DNA from: Variovorax paradoxus NBRC 15149
GTDB taxonomy: Bacteria; Pseudomonadota; Gammaproteobacteria; Burkholderiales; Burkholderiaceae_C
Length of the DNA stretch: 64,000 nucleotides
NCBI RefSeq assembly: GCF_001591365.1
Contig: NZ_BCUT01000001.1
Location: 1,798,001-1,862,000 of the forward strand
Direction: 5' to 3'
Below are positions 1-9,416 of this stretch, in pieces (within the stretch, counting starts at the first letter, position 1; the number at the start of each line of letters is the position of its first letter). Both the position numbers and the translations under genes were made by a program. The notes under the pieces are model-generated. The model was not told the origin of the DNA. It did no database searches and saw only the letters and a program-made list of their open reading frames with translations.

Positions 1-107
1 TGAACCGCGCCGTGCTCGGCCAGGGTCCGCTGCACGGCCTGCTCGATCACGTCGGCTGAGACGTTGTCGGCATCGATCAGCAGCATCACCCGCAGCGCGG
101 GCGTCAT
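1..107 (-). CDS. NYN-domain protein (partial, N-terminal fragment)
   Basis: Only the first 35 codons lie in the window; the gene runs off the left edge. The start ATG (107-105) overlaps the pyrC stop as ATGA, so the two genes are translationally coupled. The N-terminus reads [20 protein letters not shown]. The hydrophobic strand ending in LLIDADN is the first strand and metal-binding aspartate of the NYN (PIN-like) nuclease fold of the LabA/DUF88 family. Members often carry a C-terminal OST-HTH/LOTUS RNA-binding domain, which cannot be checked here. A role in RNA processing is family knowledge, not something seen in this fragment. Confidence 0.7.
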   Translation of the reverse strand, partial: MTPALRVMLLIDADNVSADVIEQAVQRTLAEHGAV

Positions 108-1135
108 GCGAGTCTCCAGCCGATGGTTTCACCACCGCGCAGCGGCTTGAGCGTGGCGTCGCCGTAGGGCACGGTCTCGGGCACGGTCCAGCTTTCGCGC
201 TTCAGCGTGATGGTGCCGCTGTTGCGCGGCAGGCCGTAGAAGTCGGGGCCATGGAAGCTTGCGAAGCCCTCGAGCTTGTCGAGCGCGTCCACGCTGTCGA
301 AGGCCTCGGCATAGAGCTCGATGGCGGTCAGCGCGGTGTAGCAGCCGGCGCAGCCGAGCGCATGTTCCTTCAGGTGGGCCGGGTGCGGCGCGCTGTCGGT
401 GCCCAGGAAGAAGCGGTCGCTGCCGCTCGTGGCCGCCTGGACCAGCGCCACGCGGTGCGTCTCGCGCTTGAGCACGGGCAGGCAGTAGTAGTGCGGGCGG
501 ATGCCGCCGGTGAAGATGGCGTTGCGGTTGTACAGCAGGTGGTGCGCGGTGATGGTGGCGGCCGTGAAGCGGTTGGCATCGCGCACGTAGTGGGCGCCCT
601 CCCGGGTGGTGAGGTGCTCGAACACCACCTTGAGCTCGGGGAAGTCGCGGCGCAGCGGGATCATCACGCGGTCGATGAAGACGGCCTCGCGGTCGAACAG
701 GTCGACGGCCGGGTCGGTGACCTCGCCGTGCACCAGCAGCAGCAGGCCGTGCTTCTGCATGGCTTCGAGCGTCTTGTAGGTGTGGCGGATGTCGGTCACG
801 CCGGCATCGCTGTTGGTGGTGGCGCCGGCCGGGTAGAGCTTGAGCGCGCGCACGCCGGCTTCCGCGGCCAGCGCGATTTCCTCGGGCGGCAGCTTGTCGG
901 TCAGGTAGAGCGACATCACGGGCTCGAAGGCCGTGCCCGGCGGCACCGCCGCGCGGATGCGGTCGCGGTAGGCGATGGCCTGCGCCGCGGTGGTCACAGG
1001 GGGGCGCAGGTTGGGCATGACCAGCGCGCGGCCGAACTGGCGCGCGCTGTGCGGCACCACGGCTTCGAGGGCGGCGCCGTCGCGCACATGCAGGTGCCAG
1101 TCGTCCGGGCGGGTGATGGTGAGGGTGTCTGTCAT
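104..1135 (-). CDS. pyrC: Dihydroorotase (class II)
   Basis: Zinc amidohydrolase of pyrimidine synthesis that cyclises N-carbamoyl-L-aspartate to dihydroorotate in the cytoplasm. The 343-residue length fits PyrC class II. The metal-binding HxH sits in WHLHVRDG near residue 15. The carboxylated lysine is in [13 protein letters not shown] near residue 100, later histidines are in LLVHGEVTD and FEHLTT, and the catalytic aspartate is in LGTDSAPHP. The frame stays open upstream, but ATG 1135 is chosen because the family begins a few residues before the HxH strand. The stop overlaps the next gene as ATGA. Confidence 0.95.
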   Translation of the reverse strand: MTDTLTITRPDDWHLHVRDGAALEAVVPHSARQFGRALVMPNLRPPVTTAAQAIAYRDRIRAAVPPGTAFEPVMSLYLTDKLPPEEIALAAEAGVRALKLYPAGATTNSDAGVTDIRHTYKTLEAMQKHGLLLLVHGEVTDPAVDLFDREAVFIDRVMIPLRRDFPELKVVFEHLTTREGAHYVRDANRFTAATITAHHLLYNRNAIFTGGIRPHYYCLPVLKRETHRVALVQAATSGSDRFFLGTDSAPHPAHLKEHALGCAGCYTALTAIELYAEAFDSVDALDKLEGFASFHGPDFYGLPRNSGTITLKRESWTVPETVPYGDATLKPLRGGETIGWRLA

Positions 1136-1230
1136 GGGAGGGCCATTGTCGCATCGCGGCCTTGCGGCTGGCACACGTCGTGCTTCACCACCGGTTCGAT
1201 CCCTTTGCCCTTTCACCCCTAGGAGCTCCT

Positions 1231-2889
1231 GTGAAGCGTGCCGTTCCTGCCTCGATCCTGAAACCCCTGGCCGCCTGCGCGGCGCTCGCCACCCTGGCCT
1301 TCGCAACGCCGGCGCTGGCCCAGGAGAAGACGCTGCGCATCGCCATGACCGCGGCCGACATTCCGCGCACGCTCGGCCAGCCCGACCAGGGCTTCGAAGG
1401 CAACCGCTTCACCGGCATCCCGATCTACGACTCGCTCACGCAGTGGGACCTGTCCAAGGCCGACGCGCCGAGCGTGCTGATCCCGGCGCTGGCCAGTTCC
1501 TGGGCCGTCGACGCCAAGGACAAGACCAGGTGGGTCTTCAAGCTGCGCCCCGGCGTCAAGTTCCATGACGGCTCGGCCTTCAATGCCGACGCGGTGGTGT
1601 GGAACGTGCAGAAGGTGCTCGACAAGGACGCGCCGCAGTTCGACCCCAGCCAGGTCGGCGTGACCGCTTCGCGCATGCCCACGCTGCGCACCGCGCGCAA
1701 GATCGACGACATGACGGTCGAGCTCACCACGAGCGAGCCCGACGCCTTCCTGCCGATCAACCTGAGCAACCTGTTCATGGCCTCGCCCGCGCAGTGGCAG
1801 AAGAAGTTCGACGCCGCGGCCGGCGCCACGCCCGCCGACAAGTCCAAGGCCGCATGGACCGCCTTCGCCGCCGACCCCGCGGGATCGGGCCCGTTCAAGG
1901 TCACGCGCTTCGTGGCGCGCGAACGCCTGGAGCTGGCCGCCAACAAGACCTACTGGGACGCGAAGCGCGTACCCAAGATCGACAAGGTCGTGATGCTGCC
2001 GATGCCCGAGGCCAATGCGCGCACCGCCGCGCTGCTGGGCGGCCAGGTCGACTGGATCGAGGCGCCCGCGCCCGATGCCATGGCGCAGATCACGCAGCGC
2101 GGCTTCAAGATCTATTCCAACGCGCAGCCGCATGTGTGGCCGTGGCAGCTGTCTTTTGCCGAGGGCTCGCCCTGGCTCGACAAGCGCGTGCGCCAGGCCG
2201 CCAACCTGTGCATCGACCGCGGCGGCATGAAGCAGCTGCTCGGCGGCATGATGGCCGAGCCCAAGGGCACGGTGCCGCCGGGCCATCCGTGGTTCGGCAC
2301 GCCGGGTTTCGACATCAAGTACGACGTGAAGGCCGCGCAGGCGCTGATGACGCAGGCCGGCTACTCGGCCGCCAAGCCGATCAAGGTGAAGGTGCAGATC
2401 TCGGCCTCGGGCTCGGGCCAGATGCAGCCGCTGCCGATGAACGAGTTCGCGCAGCAGTCGCTCAAGCAGTGCTTCTTCGACGTGCAGTTCGACGTGATCG
2501 AATGGAACACGCTCTTCACCAACTGGCGCAAGGGCGCGAAGGACCCCTCGGCCAACGGTGCCAACGCGGTCAACATCAGCTTCGCGGCGATGGACCCGTT
2601 CTTCGCGATGGTGCGCTTCGTGAGCACCAAGGCCTTTCCGCCGGTGTCCAACAACTGGGGCTACTACGGCAACGCCGAAGTCGACAAGCTCGTGGCCGAT
2701 GCGCGCACCAGCTTCGACGACAAGGCGCGCGACGCTGCGCTGGCCAGGCTGCATACGCACATCGTGGACGACGCGCCCTTCGTCTGGATCGCGCATGACG
2801 TGGGTCCGCGCGCGATGTCGGCCAAGGTGAAGAACGTGGTGCAGCCGAAAAGCTGGTTCATCGACATTGCAACCATGACGATGGACTGA
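1231..2889 (+). CDS. ABC transporter substrate-binding protein, peptide/oligopeptide type (SBP_bac_5)
   Basis: Periplasmic solute receptor for a DppA/OppA-class importer, 552 residues. A GTG start at 1231 is preferred over upstream in-frame options because AGGAG (1221-1225) sits 5 nt before it. The protein then opens with a clean Sec signal peptide: positive MKR-like start, an Ala/Leu-rich core, and cleavage after ATPALAQ. Typical cluster-C features follow ([15 protein letters not shown] start, [14 protein letters not shown] near residue 110). The stop overlaps the permease start as TGATG, which makes it the first gene of the operon. The substrate is unknown; peptides, glutathione or amides are possible, and the downstream amidase favours an amide or peptide. 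Confidence 0.9.
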   Translation: MKRAVPASILKPLAACAALATLAFATPALAQEKTLRIAMTAADIPRTLGQPDQGFEGNRFTGIPIYDSLTQWDLSKADAPSVLIPALASSWAVDAKDKTRWVFKLRPGVKFHDGSAFNADAVVWNVQKVLDKDAPQFDPSQVGVTASRMPTLRTARKIDDMTVELTTSEPDAFLPINLSNLFMASPAQWQKKFDAAAGATPADKSKAAWTAFAADPAGSGPFKVTRFVARERLELAANKTYWDAKRVPKIDKVVMLPMPEANARTAALLGGQVDWIEAPAPDAMAQITQRGFKIYSNAQPHVWPWQLSFAEGSPWLDKRVRQAANLCIDRGGMKQLLGGMMAEPKGTVPPGHPWFGTPGFDIKYDVKAAQALMTQAGYSAAKPIKVKVQISASGSGQMQPLPMNEFAQQSLKQCFFDVQFDVIEWNTLFTNWRKGAKDPSANGANAVNISFAAMDPFFAMVRFVSTKAFPPVSNNWGYYGNAEVDKLVADARTSFDDKARDAALARLHTHIVDDAPFVWIAHDVGPRAMSAKVKNVVQPKSWFIDIATMTMD

Positions 2890-3842
2890 TGCTGGCCTAC
2901 CTCCTGCGCCGCGTCGTCTACGCCGTGCCGATCATGGTCGGCGTGGCGCTGGTGTGTTTTCTGCTCGTGCACATTGCGCCCGGCGATCCGCTGGTGTCGA
3001 TCCTGCCGCCCGACGCCTCGGCCGACCTGCAGGCGCAGCTGCGCGAGCTCTACGGCTTCAACCGTTCGCTGCCGGAGCAGTTCGCGATGTGGGTCTGGCG
3101 CGCGCTGCATGGCGACCTGGGCGTCTCGATCGCGAGCAACCGCGCCGTGGCGGGCGAGGTGTTCACGGCCGTGGGCAACACGCTGCGACTGGCGGTGGTG
3201 GCGACCTTCATCGGCTTCGTGCTGGGCTGTCTGTTCGGCTTCGTGGCCGGCTACTTCCGCAACTCATGGCTCGACCGCCTTGCCTCGATGCTGTCGGTGC
3301 TGGGCGTGAGCGTGCCGCACTACTGGCTGGGCATGGTGATGGTGATCGTGTTCTCGTCGCAGCTCATGTGGCTGCCCGCCACCGGCGCGGGCCCGGGCGG
3401 CTCGAGCGACTGGGCCTGGGACTGGGCGCACCTGCAGTTCCTGATCCTGCCGGCCCTCACGATGTCGGTGATCCCGATGGGCATCATCGCGCGCACCGTG
3501 CGCGCGCTGGTGGCCGACATCCTCGACCAGGAATTCATCGTCGGCCTGCGCGCCAAGGGCCTCACGCACTTCGGCGTGTTCCGCCACATGGTGAAGAACG
3601 CGGCGCCCACCGCGCTCGCGGTGATGGGCCTGCAGCTGGGCTACCTGCTGGGCGGCTCGATCCTGATCGAGACCGTGTTCTCGTGGCCCGGCACCGGCTT
3701 TCTGTTGAACTCCGCGATCTTCCAGCGCGACCTGCCGCTGCTGCAGGGAACCATCCTGGTGCTGGCGCTGTTCTTCGTGTTGCTCAACCTGCTGGTCGAT
3801 GTGCTGCAGACCATGCTCGACCCGCGGATCGCGCGGGCATGA
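2889..3842 (+). CDS. ABC transporter permease, DppB type
   Basis: First inner-membrane subunit of the importer, 317 residues. It starts with the DppB/OppB-type LAYLLRRVVYAVPIMVGVAL helix. The usual periplasmic loop with APGDPL follows, then five further hydrophobic segments. The cytoplasmic EAA-type loop lies around residues 210-235 (GLRAKGLTHFGVFRHMVKNA) and docks the ATPases. The DppB hallmark FSWPGTGFLL is present near residue 265. It overlaps the genes on both sides, so it is co-translated with them. Confidence 0.92.
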   Translation: MLAYLLRRVVYAVPIMVGVALVCFLLVHIAPGDPLVSILPPDASADLQAQLRELYGFNRSLPEQFAMWVWRALHGDLGVSIASNRAVAGEVFTAVGNTLRLAVVATFIGFVLGCLFGFVAGYFRNSWLDRLASMLSVLGVSVPHYWLGMVMVIVFSSQLMWLPATGAGPGGSSDWAWDWAHLQFLILPALTMSVIPMGIIARTVRALVADILDQEFIVGLRAKGLTHFGVFRHMVKNAAPTALAVMGLQLGYLLGGSILIETVFSWPGTGFLLNSAIFQRDLPLLQGTILVLALFFVLLNLLVDVLQTMLDPRIARA

Positions 3843-4759
3843 CCACCATGAGCGCACTGCCCATCCCCTCTTCTTCCTCCGCCGCCGCCGACGTGAAGCC
3901 GCTGCCGCCGATGCAGCGCTCGCGCGGCTACTGGACCTCGGCGCTGCTGCGCTTCACGCGCGATCCGGTCGCCATGGGTGCCGCCTTGGTGGTTCTGCTG
4001 CTGATCGGCCTGGCCGTGTTCGGCCCGTGGCTCGCGCCGGCCGATCCTTATGCCTCGTCGATGCTCAAGCGGCTCAAGCCGATCGGCACCGAGGGCCTGC
4101 CGCTGGGCAGCGACGAACTGGGCCGCGACATGCTGTCGCGCCTGATCGTCGGCGCGCGGCTGTCGCTGTTCATCGGCATCACGCCGGTGATCTGCGCCTT
4201 CGTGCTCGGCACAGTGATCGGCATCGTTGCGGGCTATGCGGGCGGCTTCACCAACACGCTGATCATGCGCACCATCGACGTGTTCTACGCCTTTCCCTCG
4301 GTGCTGCTGGCCATTGCGCTGTCGGGCACGCTGGGCGCGGGCGTGGTCAATTCGCTGATCTCGCTGACCATCGTCTTCATTCCGCAGATCGCGCGCGTGG
4401 CCGAGAGCGTGACGACGCAGGTGCGCACGCGCGACTATGTGGAGGCGGCGCGCGCCTCGGGCGCGAACCCGTTCACGATCGTGCGGGTGCATGTGCTGGG
4501 CAATGTGCTCGGCCCGATCTTCGTGTACGCGACGAGCCTGATCGCGGTGTCGATGATCCTGGCCTCGGGCCTGTCGTTCCTGGGCCTGGGCGTGAAGCCG
4601 CCGGAGCCGGAGTGGGGCCTGATGCTCAACACGCTGCGCACCGCGATCTATGTGCAGCCGTGGGTCGCTGCGCTGCCGGGCGCGATGATCTTCATCACAT
4701 CGATCTCCTTCAATCTTCTGTCCGATGGGTTGCGGTCGGCGATGGACAACAAGGGTTAG
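3839..4759 (+). CDS. ABC transporter permease, DppC type
   Basis: Second membrane subunit, 306 residues, starting at ATG 3839 within the stop codon of the DppB-like gene (ATGA). The N-terminal cytoplasmic segment is rich in Ser/Ala/Pro, followed by the OppC_N-type helix. The DppC landmark LGSDELGRDMLSRLIVGAR is at about residues 92-110 and the EAA loop is near residue 205 (VEAARASGANPFTIVRVHVL). The C-terminal segment SGLSFLGLGVKPPEPEWGLM is typical. The gene is followed not by the ATPase genes directly but by a 260-bp repeat, which is unusual inside such an operon. Confidence 0.92.
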   Translation: MTTMSALPIPSSSSAAADVKPLPPMQRSRGYWTSALLRFTRDPVAMGAALVVLLLIGLAVFGPWLAPADPYASSMLKRLKPIGTEGLPLGSDELGRDMLSRLIVGARLSLFIGITPVICAFVLGTVIGIVAGYAGGFTNTLIMRTIDVFYAFPSVLLAIALSGTLGAGVVNSLISLTIVFIPQIARVAESVTTQVRTRDYVEAARASGANPFTIVRVHVLGNVLGPIFVYATSLIAVSMILASGLSFLGLGVKPPEPEWGLMLNTLRTAIYVQPWVAALPGAMIFITSISFNLLSDGLRSAMDNKG

Positions 4760-4804
4760 GAATGGGATCTCTTCTTGTTCGCCGCTTTGTGTTTGAGGTT
4801 CTTT

Positions 4805-5064
4805 GTTCGGGGCGCGCTCCCGCCGATGGGGTACCTTGCTCCGCGAATGTCCTCCGGCCTTCGGCCTCCCCCTTGATTTCGCTGCGCAAGGCACCCCATC
4901 GACGGGAGCGTTGGACAGAGCAGTTGTTGATCGGCGGTACACCAGCAGCGTGTCCAGGTGCACAGGGCATCGGGTGCTCCCCGCAGCGAAATCAAGGAGG
5001 AGGCCGCAGGCCGGGGGACATTCGCGGAGGGGAGTACCCGGTGGCCTGTGCACGCGCCCCGAAC
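4805..5064 (+). repeat. 260-bp interspersed inverted-repeat element, copy A
   Basis: This fills most of the 339-bp gap (4760-5098) between the DppC-like and the first ATPase gene; no gene is seen in it. It is bounded by 12-bp terminal inverted repeats of the form GTTCRGGGCGYG. Inside are two long hairpins. Hairpin 1 has arms starting GCTCCCGCCGATGGGGT and ending ACCCCATCGACGGGAGC. Hairpin 2 has arms based on GTGCACAGG and CCTGTGCAC. The tips share a roughly 40-bp core in opposite orientations (GCGAATGTC... against ...GACATTCGC). The same element, of 260 and 259 bp, recurs at 24471-24730 and 40642-40900. Small frames through it are not credible genes. Confidence 0.93.
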
Positions 5065-5098
5065 AACAGCAACAAGAGCAACAAAGGAGCGTGAAAAC

Positions 5099-6136
5099 AT
5101 GGACGCACTGAAAGACATCGGCGGCCCCGCACAACCGCTTCTCACCATCACCGGCCTGGTCAAGCACTTTCCGCTCAAGAAAGATCCGCTGGGCCGCGGC
5201 GGTGGCGTGGTGCGCGCGGTCGACGGAGTGGACTTCGAAGTGCTCAAGGGCGAAACGCTCGGCGTGGTCGGCGAATCGGGCTGCGGCAAGTCGACCACCG
5301 CGCGGCTGCTGATGCAGCTGATTGCACCAACGCGGGGCGAAGTGATCTTCGACGGCCGCGAAGTCGGCGGGCGCGAACTGCCGCTCAAGGAGTTCAGGCG
5401 CCAGGTGCAGATGGTGTTCCAGGACAGCTACGCCTCGCTCAACCCGCGCCTGACCATCGAAGACTCCGTCGCCTTCGGCCCGCAGGTGCACGGCGTCGGG
5501 CGGCGCGAGGCCGTGGCGCGTGCGCGCGACCTGCTCGCGCGCGTCGGGCTCGAGCCGCAGCGCTTTGCCGAACGCTATCCGCATGAGCTTTCGGGCGGGC
5601 AACGCCAGCGCGTCAACATCGCGCGCGCGCTCGCGCTGCAGCCGCGCATGGTGATCCTCGACGAGGCCGTGTCGGCGCTCGACAAGTCGGTGGAAGCGCA
5701 GGTCATCAACCTGCTGCTCGACCTCAAGGCCGAATTTGGCCTCACCTATCTTTTCATCAGCCACGACCTCAACGTGGTGCGCTACGTGAGCGACCGCGTG
5801 ATGGTCATGTACCTGGGCCAGGTGGCCGAGATCGGGCCGGCCGACGCGCTCTACGATGCGCCGGCGCATCCCTACACCCGCGCGCTGCTCTCGTCGATGC
5901 CCTCGATGGACCCCGACCACCGCACCGAGGAAGCGGCACTGGCCGGCGACCCGCCGAACCCGATCAACCCGCCCTCGGGCTGCCGCTTCCATCCGCGCTG
6001 CGCGCTGGCCGCGCCGGTGTGCAGCCAGGTGGTGCCGGAGCCCATCGCCACCGGCGCGCGACATGCGGCGAGCTGCCTGGTCCACGAGACCGGCAGCGGA
6101 CATCCGATGGCCGTGCCGCTGGCCCGGGCGGCGTGA
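5099..6136 (+). CDS. ABC transporter ATP-binding protein, DppF/OppF type
   Basis: Cytoplasmic ATPase of the peptide-type importer, 345 residues. ATG 5099 is preceded by AAAGGAG. Walker A is GESGCGKST (about residue 60), the signature is LSGGQRQR, and Walker B is MVILDEAVSALD, followed by a switch His in FISHDLNV. The C-terminal oligopeptide-transporter domain has the cysteine pattern GCRFHPRCALAAPVC, which binds an iron-sulfur cluster in some relatives. It lies downstream of the 260-bp element, so its expression may depend on read-through across that structure. It precedes the DppD-like gene, whereas most relatives have D before F. Confidence 0.93.
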   Translation: MDALKDIGGPAQPLLTITGLVKHFPLKKDPLGRGGGVVRAVDGVDFEVLKGETLGVVGESGCGKSTTARLLMQLIAPTRGEVIFDGREVGGRELPLKEFRRQVQMVFQDSYASLNPRLTIEDSVAFGPQVHGVGRREAVARARDLLARVGLEPQRFAERYPHELSGGQRQRVNIARALALQPRMVILDEAVSALDKSVEAQVINLLLDLKAEFGLTYLFISHDLNVVRYVSDRVMVMYLGQVAEIGPADALYDAPAHPYTRALLSSMPSMDPDHRTEEAALAGDPPNPINPPSGCRFHPRCALAAPVCSQVVPEPIATGARHAASCLVHETGSGHPMAVPLARAA

Positions 6137-6140
6137 ACGC

Positions 6141-7187
6141 ATGACGACCACGACGACAACGATGAACAACCCGAGCTCTTCTTCCCCCGAGCCGATGGTC
6201 CGCCTGCGCGACCTCAGCGTCAGCTTCAGCGGCGGCCGCAAGCCCGTGCATGCGGTCAGCGGCGTGAGCCTGGAGGTGCAGCGCGGCGAGGTGGTCGCGC
6301 TGATCGGCGAATCGGGCTCCGGCAAGAGCGTGACCCTGCGCACGCTGCTGCGCCTGCATCCCGAGCGCCGCACGCGCATCGGCGGGCAGGTGCAGGTGGC
6401 CGGGCGCGACGTGCTCGCGATGCCCGCGCGCGAGCTCGACGACTTCCGCGGCAAGGTCGCCTCGATGATCTTCCAGGAGCCGCTGCTTGCGCTCGATCCG
6501 GTGTATTCGGTCGGCGCGCAGATCGTCGAGTCGATCCGCCGGCACGACAGGAAGGCCACGGCGGCCGAGGCGCAGCAGCGTGCGCTTGCGCTGTTCGAGC
6601 GCGTGCGCATCCCGAGCCCCGAGCGGCGCCTGGCGGCCTATCCGCACGAGATGTCGGGCGGCATGCGGCAGCGCGCGATGATCGCGCTGGCGCTGGCATG
6701 CAAACCCCAGCTGCTGCTGGCCGACGAGCCGACCACCGCGCTCGACGCCACGGTGCAGATCCAGATCCTTTTGCTGCTGCGCGAACTGCAGCGCGACCTC
6801 GGCCTGTCGGTGATCTTCGTCACGCACGACATCGGCGCCGCGGTCGAGGTGGCCGACCGCATCGCTGTGATGTATGCGGGCCGCATCGTCGAGGAAGGCA
6901 CGGCGCGCGAGCTGATCCGCTCGCCGCGCCACCCCTACACCATCGCGCTGCTCAAGAGCCGCGCGCACGGCGCTCTGGCGCGCGGCGCGCGGCTCGAGAC
7001 CATCGGCGGCACGCCGCCCGACCTGTCGGCGCTGCCGCCCGGCTGCGCCTTTGCCGAACGCTGCACGCTCGCCACCGATGCCTGCCGCGCCGCGCAGCCG
7101 CCGGTGGTCGAACTCGCGCCGAAGCATCGCGCGCGCTGCATCCATACCGATGCCGCCGCCGCCATCGCGCCCACGCTGGCCGCCTGA
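6141..7187 (+). CDS. ABC transporter ATP-binding protein, DppD/OppD type
   Basis: Second ATPase, 348 residues, starting 4 nt after the previous stop. The N-terminus is an unusual low-complexity run (six Thr after Met, then Asn and Ser) and probably disordered. The ABC domain follows: Walker [10 protein letters not shown] (near residue 57), signature [12 protein letters not shown], Walker [13 protein letters not shown], switch VTHDIG. The C-terminal domain has [15 protein letters not shown], again with the spaced cysteines. It forms a heterodimer with the DppF-like subunit in this transporter class. ATG 6149 or later in the run is also a possible start. Confidence 0.92.
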   Translation: MTTTTTTMNNPSSSSPEPMVRLRDLSVSFSGGRKPVHAVSGVSLEVQRGEVVALIGESGSGKSVTLRTLLRLHPERRTRIGGQVQVAGRDVLAMPARELDDFRGKVASMIFQEPLLALDPVYSVGAQIVESIRRHDRKATAAEAQQRALALFERVRIPSPERRLAAYPHEMSGGMRQRAMIALALACKPQLLLADEPTTALDATVQIQILLLLRELQRDLGLSVIFVTHDIGAAVEVADRIAVMYAGRIVEEGTARELIRSPRHPYTIALLKSRAHGALARGARLETIGGTPPDLSALPPGCAFAERCTLATDACRAAQPPVVELAPKHRARCIHTDAAAAIAPTLAA

Positions 7188-7219
7188 CCCGCCCCTGCAC
7201 ACACACACCACGACACGCC

Positions 7220-8401
7220 ATGCCCCTGCACGACCCCGCCCACGCCTTCGTTCCGTACCCCGACGCGCCGGTGCCGCATGCGCCCACCGGCCCGCTGGCC
7301 GACCTGCGCTTTGCAGCCAAGGACCTGTTCGACGTGGCCGGCTATCCCACCGGCGGCGGCAGCCCGATCGTGCTTGCGATGTCGGGCATCAAGACCCGCA
7401 CCGCGCCCACCGTGCAGAAGCTGCTCGATGCGGGCGCGCGCTTCGCGGGCAAGACCGTGACCGACGAACTCGCGTTCTCGATGAACGGCAACAACGCGCA
7501 CTTCGGGGCGCCGATCAACGGCGCCGCAAAAGACCGCATCACCGGCGGCTCGTCGTCGGGCTCGGCCTCGGCCGTGTCATCGGGCCTGTGCGACTTCGCG
7601 CTCGGCACCGACACCGGCGGCTCGGTGCGCGCGCCGGCCAACCACTGCGGCCTGTACGGCCTGCGTCCCACGCATGGCCGCGTGAGCCTCGAAGGCGCGC
7701 TCGACCTTGCGCCCAGCCTCGACACCTGCGGCTGGTTCGCACGCGACATCGGCACCTTTGCGCGCGTGGCCGACGTGCTGCTGGGCGCTGACACGGCCGC
7801 GCTGCCCGCGCGCGTGCGGCTGCTGCGGCCCGAGGACGTGTGGTCGCTGGCCGTGCCGGCCGCGGCCGACGCGCTGGCGGATGCGGCCGCGCGCGTGCAG
7901 CGCGTGCTCGGCGATGCGGCGGGCATCGAGGTCGCGCTCGACTCCTTCGACGCGATGTACTGGAACTTCCGCTACGTGCAGTCGCACGAGGCCTGGCTCA
8001 CCGATGGCCCGCTGATCGAGCGCTACGCGCCGCCGCTGGGCCCGGGCGTGGCCGAGCGCTTTGCCTGGTCGCGCGGCGTGACCGATGCGCAGATCGTCGC
8101 GGGCCGCGCCTTCCGCATCGCTTTCCGCAGCCACCTGGCCAAGCTGCTCGGCAGCGACAGCGTGCTGCTGATGCCGACCATGCCCGACATCGCGCCGCTG
8201 CGCAGCGAAGGCGAGGCCGGCCTGGAGGACTACCGCAACCGCGCGATCCGGATGCTGTGCATTGCGGGCCTTGCCGGCTTTCCGCAATTGTCGATGCCGC
8301 TCGCGCAGCGCCATGGTGCGCCGCTCGGCATTTCGCTGCTCGGGCCGGCGGGGTCGGACCGGTCGTTGATCGGGTTGGCGGAGCGCATTGCCGGCGGCTG
8401 A
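7220..8401 (+). CDS. Amidase (amidase-signature family)
   Basis: Serine hydrolase of the amidase-signature superfamily, 393 residues, so on the short side for the family. The Ser-cisSer-Lys triad is visible: Lys34 in FAAKDLFD, the Gly/Ser-rich GGSSSGSA stretch at 109-116, and the nucleophile Ser135 in GTDTGGSVR. It hydrolyses a linear amide to acid plus ammonia; the substrate cannot be read from sequence. It starts 32 nt after the DppD-like gene on the same strand, so it probably acts on whatever the transporter imports. No signal peptide, so cytoplasmic. Confidence 0.9.
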   Translation: MPLHDPAHAFVPYPDAPVPHAPTGPLADLRFAAKDLFDVAGYPTGGGSPIVLAMSGIKTRTAPTVQKLLDAGARFAGKTVTDELAFSMNGNNAHFGAPINGAAKDRITGGSSSGSASAVSSGLCDFALGTDTGGSVRAPANHCGLYGLRPTHGRVSLEGALDLAPSLDTCGWFARDIGTFARVADVLLGADTAALPARVRLLRPEDVWSLAVPAAADALADAAARVQRVLGDAAGIEVALDSFDAMYWNFRYVQSHEAWLTDGPLIERYAPPLGPGVAERFAWSRGVTDAQIVAGRAFRIAFRSHLAKLLGSDSVLLMPTMPDIAPLRSEGEAGLEDYRNRAIRMLCIAGLAGFPQLSMPLAQRHGAPLGISLLGPAGSDRSLIGLAERIAGG

Positions 8402-8477
8402 CGCGGCCATCGCGCCCTGGCCCTGACTTGGGCGACACTGCGGCCTTCCATCATGCATTGAGCGCAGGAACAGCAAC

Positions 8478-8840
8478 ATGTCGCAGGCCTCGCCGCAATT
8501 CGTGGATTTCATCGTCGACCGGCTCTCTGGAATCGACGGCATCACGACCAACCGCTTCTTCGGCGGCACCGGCCTCTCGGCCCACGCCACGCAGTTCGCG
8601 ATGGTCATGGGCGGCAGCCTCTACTTCGTCGTGGACAAGGACACCCGGCCCAGGTACGAGAAGCTGGGCAGCACCTGCTTTGCCTATGACACGAAGGCGC
8701 GGCGGGTCCAGGTGCGCAAGTATTTCGAGGTTCCCATCGAGATCATCGAGGACCATGAGGCGCTGGCGGCCTTGGCAAGGGAAGCCGTTCTCGCGGCGCA
8801 AGGCCTGAAGACAAAGAAGCCGGCCGGCAAGCGCGCCTAG
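8478..8840 (+). CDS. TfoX N-terminal domain family protein
   Basis: Small cytoplasmic protein of 120 residues. The pattern FVDFIVDRLSGIDGITTNRF, then FGGTGLSAHATQFAMV and YFVVDKDTRPRYEKLG, matches the TfoX/Sxy N-terminal domain. In gamma-proteobacteria TfoX/Sxy activates competence together with CRP. Stand-alone N-domain proteins such as this one lack the C-terminal helix-hairpin domain and have no proven role. The tail is Lys/Ala-rich. It is convergent with the next gene: its TAG stop at 8840 directly abuts the other's stop at 8841. Confidence 0.75.
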   Translation: MSQASPQFVDFIVDRLSGIDGITTNRFFGGTGLSAHATQFAMVMGGSLYFVVDKDTRPRYEKLGSTCFAYDTKARRVQVRKYFEVPIEIIEDHEALAALAREAVLAAQGLKTKKPAGKRA

Positions 8841-9362
8841 TTAGTCGCGCCAATCGACGACCACCCGCGCCGCCAGCGCGCAGGTATCGCAATCGACACT
8901 CGCCGCGGCCCGCTCCACCACCACGAAGTCGCCCGCATCCACCGCCAGCAGCGCGTGGTGCCAGGTGCCGGGCGCGAGTGTCACGCCCTGCAGCCCGTCG
9001 GTCACGAACGCAGCGAGCGCAGCGGGCGCGGGCGCCTCGCCGGCCGGCGCCACGACGATGACGAAGCGCCTTTCTCCCAAGGGCACGAAAGTCTGGCTGC
9101 CGAGCGCGTGGCGCTCCATCTCCGTGACTTCATGCGGAAAACGCCGCGCCTGCGCACGGAACAGCGCGAGCATCGGCCGGCCGCCCTGCGCGCCGAGCTG
9201 CAGGTCGCCGACAAGGTCGAAGCGTTCGGCATTGCCGCCATTGATCGGGCGGCCCTTCTTGCCGGCGGGCGCGGCCAGCACCGTGCCGTAGGGCGCGAAA
9301 GCCTGGGGTGTCAGCGGTTGCACCGCGAGCGGCATCGGGGCGAGGAAAGCTGCATCGTTCAT
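8841..9362 (-). CDS. allA: Ureidoglycolate lyase
   Basis: Releases urea and glyoxylate from ureidoglycolate, the last step of allantoin breakdown in purine catabolism. The 173-residue protein shows the AllA cupin pattern: PLTPQAFAPYGTVL, then ERFDLVGDL, the METMERHALGSQ-like segment (here TEMERHALGSQTFVPLG), and APGTWHHALLAV with the active-site histidines. ATG 9362 is preferred; an upstream in-frame start would add 12 residues absent from the family. The LysR gene lies just upstream on the same strand (54-nt gap) and may control it. No other allantoin genes are in the window. Confidence 0.85.
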   Translation of the reverse strand: MNDAAFLAPMPLAVQPLTPQAFAPYGTVLAAPAGKKGRPINGGNAERFDLVGDLQLGAQGGRPMLALFRAQARRFPHEVTEMERHALGSQTFVPLGERRFVIVVAPAGEAPAPAALAAFVTDGLQGVTLAPGTWHHALLAVDAGDFVVVERAAASVDCDTCALAARVVVDWRD

Positions 9363-9416
9363 GCGGCGGAGTACAGCAGAAAACATGCCGATGGTCACCG
9401 GGCCTGCGTGCGCTTC

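Noticed and set aside
4803-5111. Short open frames through the 260-bp elements, giving similar peptides at each copy
   Set aside because: They occur on both strands and in several frames, follow the inverted-repeat structure and lack ribosome binding sites. The similarity comes from the DNA repeat, not from a conserved protein.
3641-6610. Very long open frame on the minus strand opposite the ABC transporter genes
   Set aside because: Arg/His-rich composition without family motifs; it lies wholly antisense to well-supported genes and is a product of high GC content. Similar frames opposite 10384-14220 and 22951-24555 were dropped for the same reason.
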